From Treponema phagedenis (lineage in GTDB: Bacteria > Spirochaetota > Spirochaetia > Treponematales > Treponemataceae): DNA of 64,000 nucleotides. The position numbers and the translations under genes were made by a program. The notes below the pieces were generated by a model. The model was not told where the DNA came from. It made no database searches and saw only the letters and a list, made by a program, of their open reading frames with translations. How positions within the stretch are numbered: position 1 is the first letter of the stretch; each line of letters starts with the position of its first letter. Positions 35,278 to 42,421 of the stretch are shown here, in pieces. The DNA is taken from positions 2,567,001-2,631,000 of the forward strand of contig NZ_CP042818.1 in the NCBI RefSeq assembly GCF_008153345.1. The letters are read 5' to 3'.

Positions 35278-37083
35278 TTGCAACTTCCGATTGAATGCAA
35301 AAACGCAACACACCTTGAGCTACACATAACAAAAGCGACGCCGAATAAACGCATTTGGGTTGTTTCGTTTTTTGCAGGCTTTGAATACGCGCTCGACGAA
35401 AGTCAAATCGTTAAAATAAAATATCAACAGAAAAAAAGCGAAAACAAAGAAGGCTCAATAGGACGGCTTTATTTTAACACCATTGATTTAACGCTTTCAA
35501 ATATCGACCGTATCTTTGACAAGGAAAATCCCAAATCTAAAATCGTAAACTATCTTACAACGACCGCGACATTTTCAGTTGTGCTTTCAATGCAACAAGA
35601 TAAAATGCAAAATCGTTTTGTGCTTGATTTAGGCGTTTTTAGCGTAACCGATTTTTCAAGTAAATTAAGCGAAGCAAAGGCGACAATTAAAGGTACGGAT
35701 TTTATCGGAAGTCAAAAAGACAAAGAAATCAGTTTAGGCATTATTGAAAACAAAAGCGCGTATGAAGTATTTAAAACAGTTGCGCTGAAGTTAGGGCTTG
35801 AGCCGCTCGGTATTGACCCGACATTAAAAAATATAACGTATTCATTATTGCCGCTGAACGGTACGGTCGCAAAAGTTCTCAACCAATTGTGCAGCAACAC
35901 GAATGTCTTTTGTACAACGCGCGGAAATATTTTTGTCGCAACGCTTTTGAAAAATAAACACGCAACACTTCGCTACCCGCAGCGCTATTTTGCATTGAAT
36001 GAGTTCAAAGAAACAAACGCAACAAAAACACAAAGCCTTATTCCGAACGTTATCAATTTAAGTTACTCAACATACGAATATGAAAACGGTATTTTTATAA
36101 AAGATAAAAAAGTATTGTTTTATAATAAGGATATAATACAGCAACCGAAAAACTGGGAGACAATGCCACTCACCGAATACATAAACGACGTTTTTATTCC
36201 TGAAAAAAATAAACCCGTATCGTATCAAAAAACTTTTTATGCAGGAGAACTGCCGAAAAACTTTCACCACATAGAAATAAGCGATGACTTTTTATATCGG
36301 AGTTTTGAGTATAAAGTTGAAACAAAGAAAAACGACAAAGGCGCACTCGAAAGCGTAACGGTTAAACTATGGAACTATGAAAAGCGCGATGATACCGACC
36401 AGTGCACGATTTTTATTTGTGTAAAAGAAAAACCGGCAAGTACAATTATTGACAGCCAAGACTTTCCCGTTTACTCGCACGCGGACGAATATATACGAGG
36501 CGCAGAGCTTGAGTTCCAGCCGGAAAACCAAAACGACGCGGCGGAAATAGAGCGGCGCAACATACCGAATAAGCCGGAAATATTTTCCGTTGAAACAACG
36601 GGCGATATACAAGTAGACCGCATTGAAGTAGGCAATTATTTTGTACGCGGCTTTTTCGAATTTTATATGACGCGCACCGAAAAAGGCGTTACCGTCAAAG
36701 CGTGGAACTATTCCGCCGTTCCACAGACGCTCACGGTAAACGTATACGGCGTGCGGCTCAAAAAGAGCGAACAGAAAATAACGATACAAGCGCGCAACGA
36801 AGAGAACATAAAAATAAACGGCGAAATTGTAAAGAACATTTCGGTCGACGGCGTCAGTGATAAAAAAAGCGCGGAAGAGATTTTGAAAACTGCAATGAAG
36901 TATTACAAAGAATTAAACGGCGCGCTTTCTGATGAAACGTGGAGCGACCCGCGCATACAGCTTTATGACTTTTTAGGTTTTAAGAAGTTGCGCTACCCGA
37001 ACTACAGTCAAGGCATCGTTGACGAAATAGGTTTGGAGTACGCAGGATATTTAACGCAAAAAATAACGTTACGAGAAACGTAA
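35278..37083 (+). CDS. Prophage tail-region protein (5'-truncated)
   Basis: A frame of 601 residues counted from a TTG at 35278; the frame is open further upstream without a good start, so the N-terminus is probably missing. The sequence is rich in beta strands and has the flavour of a phage tail or baseplate hub protein (long soluble beta-rich chain, LYFNTIDLTLSNIDRIF, FALNEFKETNATKTQSLIPN). No signal peptide or enzyme motif is seen. It directly precedes the tail-fibre-like gene with a ~110-base gap containing a CCGACCGTCCGGTGC hairpin. Function is inferred mainly from context. Confidence 0.5.
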   Translation: MQLPIECKNATHLELHITKATPNKRIWVVSFFAGFEYALDESQIVKIKYQQKKSENKEGSIGRLYFNTIDLTLSNIDRIFDKENPKSKIVNYLTTTATFSVVLSMQQDKMQNRFVLDLGVFSVTDFSSKLSEAKATIKGTDFIGSQKDKEISLGIIENKSAYEVFKTVALKLGLEPLGIDPTLKNITYSLLPLNGTVAKVLNQLCSNTNVFCTTRGNIFVATLLKNKHATLRYPQRYFALNEFKETNATKTQSLIPNVINLSYSTYEYENGIFIKDKKVLFYNKDIIQQPKNWETMPLTEYINDVFIPEKNKPVSYQKTFYAGELPKNFHHIEISDDFLYRSFEYKVETKKNDKGALESVTVKLWNYEKRDDTDQCTIFICVKEKPASTIIDSQDFPVYSHADEYIRGAELEFQPENQNDAAEIERRNIPNKPEIFSVETTGDIQVDRIEVGNYFVRGFFEFYMTRTEKGVTVKAWNYSAVPQTLTVNVYGVRLKKSEQKITIQARNEENIKINGEIVKNISVDGVSDKKSAEEILKTAMKYYKELNGALSDETWSDPRIQLYDFLGFKKLRYPNYSQGIVDEIGLEYAGYLTQKITLRET

Positions 37084-37191
37084 AAACACAATAGGGACTG
37101 CCGCGTGTTCGGCGGGTTTGTTTTAGCCGACCGTCCGGTGCAGGACGGTACACAAACAACATTTATATAATTTTTTTTGCAAGGAGAATTT

Positions 37192-38926
37192 ATGAGTTAC
37201 ACAAGATTAATGAACAAAGATGAAACAGGACGTGCGCCTGAAAATAAAGTTACCGGAGAAGTGGTCAACGTGATACAAGGCGTTCCGCAAAAGCTGGCAC
37301 ATAGTATTTTTTTTGAAGAAGATTTTTTTATTTACGCCGATGCAGAAAAAAGACAAAAATTACGGCGCGGTATTGATTTTGATTTTGAAAACGAAGACAC
37401 CATCGCAACGGAAATAACAAATAAGAATTGCTGGACGCGAATTACTGTGTACAAAAGCATTTCACAAGTTTATATTGATTATAAAGTTTGCGGAGATTTT
37501 GTAACGGCGGAAATTATCAATGAAATATATGACGCCGCCGACGCAATCTCTAATGACGTGAACGCATTAAACGATAAGCTGGAAGCGAACAAAAAAGAGC
37601 TCGCGAACCACAAAGTAGACACCGAGCCGCACGGCGCTAGTAAATATGTTAACCCGAACTCGCTTGCATTGCGAACAAGCGCCGGTACTTTGCAGGCGGC
37701 GAATGCAACGGAAGGAAACGACCTTGTAAACTTGAATGTGCTCAATGAAAAACAGCGGGAGCAAGACAACGCGACGCAAAACAAAATAACGGAAAGCGCC
37801 CGAACGATTTATCATGTTTTGCAGGCGAACGAAGCCGTCTTGACAAAAGACGACTTTTCCGAAGGGCTTGACCCCAACGCCTCCGACTATGAGGAGCAAC
37901 TGGCAACACGGCTTGAAACCCATGTCAACGACCTAAAGCCGCACCATAACGCTATCAGAAATAAAGACGGCAACTTGACGACGGGCGAAGCAACGCTTGA
38001 AACGGAAGCCGTAAACAAAAAAACAGCTGGATAAAGCGTTTAGCGACCTCGTAGGCGCCGCCCCCGAAACACTCGACACAATCTACGAAATAGCCGAAGC
38101 CCTCCACGGCAACGCAAATATCGTAAACACAATAACCGACACGATAACGGCAGGAGACGCTACAACGCTTACAAGTGCGAAAGGCTACACCGATACAAAG
38201 GTTACCGACTACTACACAAAGGCGGAAGTCGACGCAAGTCAAGCGGCGCAAGACAACAGAATAAAAACATTGGAACAAGCGGGCGGTTTTCAAAACAGCA
38301 TAAGCCCCGACGCGACGCCTCAGTCGATTGCTTTGCGAACTGATACCGGCACACTCAAGGCTGCTAACGCAACGGAAAATGACGACTTAGTTAATTTGCA
38401 TACATTAAAAAAAGAAATCGATTCAAAAGTAAGCGTGATACCGAGCGCAGAAAATCTTTTTATTTTATTTTTTCAAAATACCCCCTACGTACAATTCCCG
38501 GGAAAACCTGAGCCCGGAACACTTTTTTCTTTCGATGGATACCATTGGGAAAAAGCGAACTATGGCGGCGCGTTCTTTCGAGCAGAAGGCGGAAATGCAA
38601 ACGGATTTAATGGAGGAGTGCAGGCAGGCGGCATACCTGATGCACAAGGTTGGCTAGGATTTCACGGGAACCGCGGCGGTTTTGCGGGTGTAAAAGGGAG
38701 AGAAGGAAACGCAGGAAACAGCGGCGTTTTTCAAGAGAGAAAGAGGGTTGAGGATCCTGATAACGGCATTGTCACTCCTGTCAATGAAACATTAATAAAT
38801 AATTATAAAGAACTTTATTTGATAGAGGCTACAGAATTCAGGCTCTCTTATGGCGGCATGCCAATAGCGAATGAAGTTCGTCCGGTTAACTATACCGTTC
38901 GTTTATGGTACTTAATTAAGGATTAG
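37192..38926 (+). pseudogene. Phage tail-fibre-like protein, interrupted by a frameshift
   Basis: The start at 37192 (MSYTRLMNKDETGRAPENKV) follows an AAGGAGA site. The first frame stops at 38034. Removing one A from the A7 run near 38017-38023 continues it as AVNKKQLDKAFSDLVGAAPE to 38926, about 578 residues in all. Two related blocks, SLALRTSAGTLQAANATEGN (~160) and SIALRTDTGTLKAANATEND (~380), plus a TKAEVDA segment and a glycine-rich end (GGNANGFNGGVQAG), are typical of fibre shafts and tip domains. Single-A indel in a homopolymer: decay, slippage or read error. Confidence 0.7.
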
Positions 38927-38966
38927 CACAACAACAAAAAGTTTTTAACTTTTTTCACAAAAGTAC

Positions 38967-38995
38967 TTGACAAAATATAACGCTTATGATATAAT
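38967..38995 (+). promoter_or_regulatory. Strong consensus promoter
   Basis: -35 TTGACA (38967-38972), exactly 17-bp spacer, -10 TATAAT (38990-38995). A perfect sigma-70 match, driving the four-hairpin transcript. Confidence 0.85.
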
Positions 38996-39000
38996 ATAAT

Positions 39001-39185
39001 CATCTTAAGGGAAGGATATTTTATGCATAAGCGTAAAAAGAAAAAGCCGTCGGAAAAGACGGCTCTGGTTCTAGCAATTTATCGCTGGTATTTTGGCAGT
39101 CATCGATAAATTGCTAGAAATAATCATTAAACTACTTGCTCGATAAACAAGTAGATTGCAGGCTCTTATTTTAGAGCCTGCTCCA
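39001..39185 (+). ncRNA. Candidate structured small RNA with four hairpins
   Basis: Downstream of the consensus promoter come four hairpins in a row. H1: AGCCGTC (39045-39051) with 39058-39064. H2: perfect 16-bp arms TTCTAGCAATTTATCG (39069-39084) with 39104-39119. H3: CTACTTG (39132-39138) with 39148-39154. H4: GCAGGCTCT (39158-39166) with 39173-39181. The transcript also encodes a 28-residue peptide. Could be a regulatory RNA, type I toxin-like mRNA or attenuator before 39214. Confidence 0.5.
39023..39109 (+). CDS. 28-residue basic peptide within the hairpin RNA
   Basis: The ATG at 39023 is preceded by AAGGGAAGGA. The peptide MHKRKKKKPSEKTALVLAIY, then RWYFGSHR, has a strongly basic start and a short hydrophobic aromatic end. 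Its last codons form the 5' arm and loop of hairpin H2, so translation and folding compete. It could be a small toxic or signalling peptide; no family recognised. Confidence 0.4.
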   Translation: MHKRKKKKPSEKTALVLAIYRWYFGSHR

Positions 39186-39213
39186 TTATATCACATTTTA
39201 GGAGTTTTGTCAA

Positions 39214-39318
39214 ATGAAAAAAAAGATTTATAGGATTTTAATAATTACACTGATAATTTTAATAGCACTTATTCTATGCAGCATTGGAATAAATATTTTT
39301 AAGATATGTACGAGGTAA
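39214..39318 (+). CDS. 34-residue single-span membrane peptide
   Basis: The ATG at 39214 follows a TTTTAGGAGTTTTG site. MKKKIYRILIITLIILIALI, then LCSIGINIFKICTR, is one hydrophobic helix with a basic N-terminus. Its stop is one base before the ATG of the HTH gene, so they are co-translated. Possibly a phage-encoded small membrane protein; function unknown. Confidence 0.5.
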   Translation: MKKKIYRILIITLIILIALILCSIGINIFKICTR

Positions 39319-39319
39319 A

Positions 39320-39502
39320 ATGACAACGGAAGAAGTAGCAAAAAAAGCAGGTTGCAAGCAAATTACTGCGAGAAAATGGGCTTTAGCAAATGGAGTAAAA
39401 TTTATAGGCTCCAGCAACCGAAAAATGTATATATGGACTGACGCCGACCTCGCACGTTTCAAAGCACGGAAAAAGCCCGGCAGACCGAAAGAAAGTACAT
39501 AA
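39320..39502 (+). CDS. Small helix-turn-helix protein (excisionase/AlpA-like)
   Basis: This 60-residue protein has a MerR/AlpA-type HTH: TTEEVAKKAGCKQITARKWA, then wing-like residues with IWTDADLARFKARKKPGRPK. Such small proteins act as excisionases or phage regulators. It is the last gene of the prophage remnant and is coupled to the 34-residue membrane peptide. No integrase gene is seen in the window. Confidence 0.6.
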   Translation: MTTEEVAKKAGCKQITARKWALANGVKFIGSSNRKMYIWTDADLARFKARKKPGRPKEST

Positions 39503-39646
39503 GCTAAACGCCGCCCCGTTTTTCGTTATGAGAGCGGGGATTATGATAATTTATCATTATTTATCACAATGACAAAATACGTCGGCTGCTTCACAAAATT
39601 TTAATCATAGAGCCAGTATTTTGTATAATTTTATAGTCACACACAG

Positions 39647-39961
39647 TTATAAATTATAACCCTCTACTACTGCAGGGTTAATCGTACAGCGAATAGGTCT
39701 GTTTATACCGATTCGGTTACCGGCACAACCGATATTACATGAAATACATTTTCTGATTTCGGGAATATTATCAAACTCAACTTTGTTTACCCATTCCGGA
39801 TCGGCTATAAGACCTCGCCCCATACCGATTATGTCCGCATCGCCTCTTGCAAGAATCTCATTTGCAATTTTCGGATCTCGAATATTACCGGTTGTAACAC
39901 AGGGCTTTTTAAACTTTTCTCTTACCGCCCTCGCCATATATGACCGCCACCCGTCTGCCAA
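39647..39961 (-). pseudogene. Old-yellow-enzyme-type oxidoreductase fragment
   Basis: About 104 residues from the middle of an OYE/2,4-dienoyl-CoA reductase-like enzyme: GNIRDPKIANEILARGDADI, GMGRGLIADPEWVNKV, and the 4Fe-4S cysteine set CISCNIGC ... RCTINP. The TIM-barrel start and the FAD/NAD domain that normally follows are both missing. It lies beside collapsed IS ends, which explains the loss of its N-terminal part. Confidence 0.78.
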
Positions 39962-39967
39962 ATAATT

Positions 39968-40043
39968 TGTACTGCCCCCCGTTTTTTGGACACGAAAGTT
40001 ATTTTTTTAAGCAGCCCGTGTCCAACTTTTAGGGGGAGGTACA
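39968..40043. mobile_element. Collapsed IS: two inverted ends joined (IS3-like)
   Basis: TGTACTGCCCCCC...TTTTTTGGACACG (from 39968) and CGTGTCC...TTTTAGGGGGAGGTACA (to 40043) are inverted ends of one insertion element, with only about 20 bases between. No transposase remains. It adjoins the truncated oxidoreductase gene. Confidence 0.65.
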
Positions 40044-40095
40044 GGGCTACCCAAGGCCTTAATCTTTCATATCCCTGATTCTTGAATTATTTTCC

Positions 40096-40124
40096 TTGAA
40101 AAAAATACTATTTGGATCTATACT
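40096..40124 (+). promoter_or_regulatory. Promoter of gene 40132
   Basis: -35 TTGAAA (40096-40101), 17-bp spacer, -10 TATACT (40119-40124). The first ATG is only 8 bases beyond the -10, so the transcript would be leaderless or nearly so. Confidence 0.6.
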
Positions 40125-40131
40125 ATATAAG

Positions 40132-40623
40132 ATGTTAGTAGAGGATCATATAATTTCAGAGCTTATTATGTCTATCAGTAAACATTATGCGGACACAGTT
40201 GCTACTCGGTTTTTGCGTCCTTTGTTTGCAGCAATATTATCCGATATAGATATTGCGCGGCATATAAGCGATCTTACCGAACATGCCGATGATTTTATCA
40301 TACAAGGATTTCATCTCGATGAGCTTTACGAAGATATTATCGCTCTTTCGCGGTTTATATTTTTAGTGCGCAGAGATATATTGCCGCATTTACGAACGCT
40401 TGCGGAAGAAAATATTCGTATGGATTCAATTGACCGAGTATACAGGAATATGGCGTTTCATGCATTACCGACAAATATAACAATTTTAGCAGAGTTATTA
40501 TATAGTTTATATGAACGCGCGATTGCTTATGATAAAAAACAATCCCGAAAGAAAGGCAAAAAGCCGATTGCTCACCGTTTTTCTGAATTAGAAAATGTAA
40601 AGAAATTAATCGAAAAATACTGA
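40132..40623 (+). CDS. Conserved-looking helical protein of unknown function
   Basis: From the ATG at 40132 this is 163 residues, almost all helical, with no signal or membrane segment. It has MSISKHYADTVATRFLRPLF near the start and a Lys-rich end (KKQSRKKGKKPIAHRFSELE). A longer TTG start at 40096 would lie on the -35 and is unlikely. No Shine-Dalgarno is visible, fitting a leaderless mRNA. It is followed 41 bases later by a response regulator, then fliG1. I do not recognise the family; a link with motility is suggested only by position. Confidence 0.6.
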   Translation: MLVEDHIISELIMSISKHYADTVATRFLRPLFAAILSDIDIARHISDLTEHADDFIIQGFHLDELYEDIIALSRFIFLVRRDILPHLRTLAEENIRMDSIDRVYRNMAFHALPTNITILAELLYSLYERAIAYDKKQSRKKGKKPIAHRFSELENVKKLIEKY

Positions 40624-40664
40624 CTTTTTCATTTGCTTGAAAAGAGGCTTGTGTTAACAATACT

Positions 40665-41372
40665 ATGACTAAAACAATAACCAATCAAATTCATATTTTA
40701 ATTGCGGAATCCGATACAATTATAGCGCTTGACTTACAAAGCATGCTGCAACGATTAGGATATACTGTTGCAGCCTCTGTAGAAACGGCAGAAGATGCTA
40801 TCTCATTTGCAAAACAATTGAATCCTGATTTAATCCTTCTTGATATTGGTATACAAGGCAAAATCAACGGCATTGAAGCGGCAATAAAAATACAAGACTC
40901 GGTAAAAACTCCGATGATATTTTTGCTGTCCGCCGCAGATACTCCGCTGCTGACTAAAGCCGATGATATTAATTATGACGGCTATTTATTAAAACCTATT
41001 CATCCCGACAGTTTGGCGGGTACCATTGACACCGCCATGTATAAATACCGCAGTATGCAGCGGATTGCACAGGCTCAGGAAGAGATAAAAAGATACAGGA
41101 AAAATTATGCATCATTAGAAACCTTAGCTAAAGTCGACCGAGTGTTATTTTGGCAAAAGGAGGAAAACTGCGAAGTTCAGTTTTCCTCAAATGAGGCGGG
41201 GAGCCGATACCGAGCAATAATTGAAGCGGCAATTCAACAATATGAAACCGATTTTGCCGTCTTTCACCGTTTTGATACTATAGAAACAGTGTTAATTACC
41301 GGCACCAAAACCGCCACTGAAGCGTCGGGAGTAATTATTAGAATCGATGAAGATAAGGAAGTACATCAATGA
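40665..41372 (+). CDS. Response regulator with receiver domain
   Basis: This 235-residue protein has an N-terminal CheY-like receiver (~10-128). Phospho-acceptor Asp61 lies in LILLDIGIQG, an acidic start in IAESD, conserved Ser in FLLSAAD and Lys in YLLKPIHPDS. The C-terminal ~100 residues have a coiled-coil linker and a small alpha/beta domain without a DNA-binding motif. No kinase is adjacent. The stop overlaps the fliG1 start by four bases (ATGA), implying translational coupling and a motility-related or signalling role. Confidence 0.82.
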   Translation: MTKTITNQIHILIAESDTIIALDLQSMLQRLGYTVAASVETAEDAISFAKQLNPDLILLDIGIQGKINGIEAAIKIQDSVKTPMIFLLSAADTPLLTKADDINYDGYLLKPIHPDSLAGTIDTAMYKYRSMQRIAQAQEEIKRYRKNYASLETLAKVDRVLFWQKEENCEVQFSSNEAGSRYRAIIEAAIQQYETDFAVFHRFDTIETVLITGTKTATEASGVIIRIDEDKEVHQ

Positions 41373-42421
41373 CCGATATTGAAAGTGAAATGCTAAAGCG
41401 CGGGCTGATAAAGGTTCCCTCTGCCGATCAAAAAACCGAAAGCTCATATCGTAAGGTTGCAAAATTTTTGTATTTAATCGGTGTGGAGCAAGCGGCACAA
41501 GTACTTAAACAGCTCAAACCGGAGCAAATTGATAAAGTTGTGACGGAGCTTGTTACTATCCGCCATATCGATAAGGACGAAGCAACATATATTTTAAGTG
41601 AGTTTTCCGCGCTGTACGAAAGTTCAAAGAATTCTCTTGGAGGGATACAAACAGCAGAAAGTATGCTTACCAAAGCTTTTGGTGCGGAAAAAGCTTCCGA
41701 AATTTTAAAGGCAGCGGTTCCCGAAAAGCAGACAAAACCTTTTGAGTTTTTGGACTCTGCCGATGTTGAAAAAATTGCGCAACTTTTGGATAAAGAACTG
41801 CCTGCGACAAAAACACTGGTAATTTCTCAATTACGACCGAAATTAGCGGCTGAGTATATAAAAACGCTTCCTGCTGAAGAAAAAAAAGATATTATTCTTC
41901 GACTTGCAAAACTGAAAACTATTCTTCCGGAAGTGTTCAGGCAGGTAAGTAATTCAATGCAGGAAAAGTATCAGCGCTTGCAAACCGGAAAAACGGATTT
42001 AATAGACGGCAGAGCGGTACTTGCAGAGATTTTACGTAAGATAGATCCTGCCACCGAACACGATATTTTACAAAACCTTTCGGATTCTAATCCCGAATTG
42101 GAGCAAAATATCAGAGAACGATTATTCACGTTGGAGGATATCCTTGGCATCAATAACAGCTATTTACAGAAAAAACTTTCAACGCTTACCGACGACACCG
42201 TTGCAAAACTTATTACGGGAAAACATGAAGCCTTTATTGAAAAAATACTGTCGAATGTTTCAAAAAATCGTGCATACTATATTCAAGATGAAAAGAAAAC
42301 AAATCCGTCAACCCTCAAAGAGGTAAACGAAGTAACCAATCAGTTTTTAACTGAATTGCGGCGCGCATGGGAGCGGGGAGAATTTATTATTGAAGGAAGA
42401 GATGAAGAATGGGTGCCTTAA
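41369..42421 (+). CDS. fliG1: Flagellar motor switch-like protein FliG1
   Basis: This 350-residue protein has the FliG armadillo-like layout: an N-terminal domain with KVAKFLYLIGVEQAAQVLKQ and LKPEQIDKVVTEL, a middle domain near AFGAEKASEILKAAVP, and a C-terminal domain with FTLEDILGINNSYLQKKLS. Spirochaetes carry two FliG paralogues; FliG1 is the divergent one, needed for proper motor assembly or rotation in one flagellar bundle in Borrelia. The typical charged torque ridge of FliG2 is weak here, supporting FliG1. It overlaps the M16 peptidase start by 13 bases. Confidence 0.8.
   Translation: MTDIESEMLKRGLIKVPSADQKTESSYRKVAKFLYLIGVEQAAQVLKQLKPEQIDKVVTELVTIRHIDKDEATYILSEFSALYESSKNSLGGIQTAESMLTKAFGAEKASEILKAAVPEKQTKPFEFLDSADVEKIAQLLDKELPATKTLVISQLRPKLAAEYIKTLPAEEKKDIILRLAKLKTILPEVFRQVSNSMQEKYQRLQTGKTDLIDGRAVLAEILRKIDPATEHDILQNLSDSNPELEQNIRERLFTLEDILGINNSYLQKKLSTLTDDTVAKLITGKHEAFIEKILSNVSKNRAYYIQDEKKTNPSTLKEVNEVTNQFLTELRRAWERGEFIIEGRDEEWVP

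Noticed and set aside
35278-39502. Intact prophage
   Set aside because: Only tail-end genes and a small regulator remain; no integrase, capsid or terminase, and the first gene is truncated while the fibre is frameshifted.
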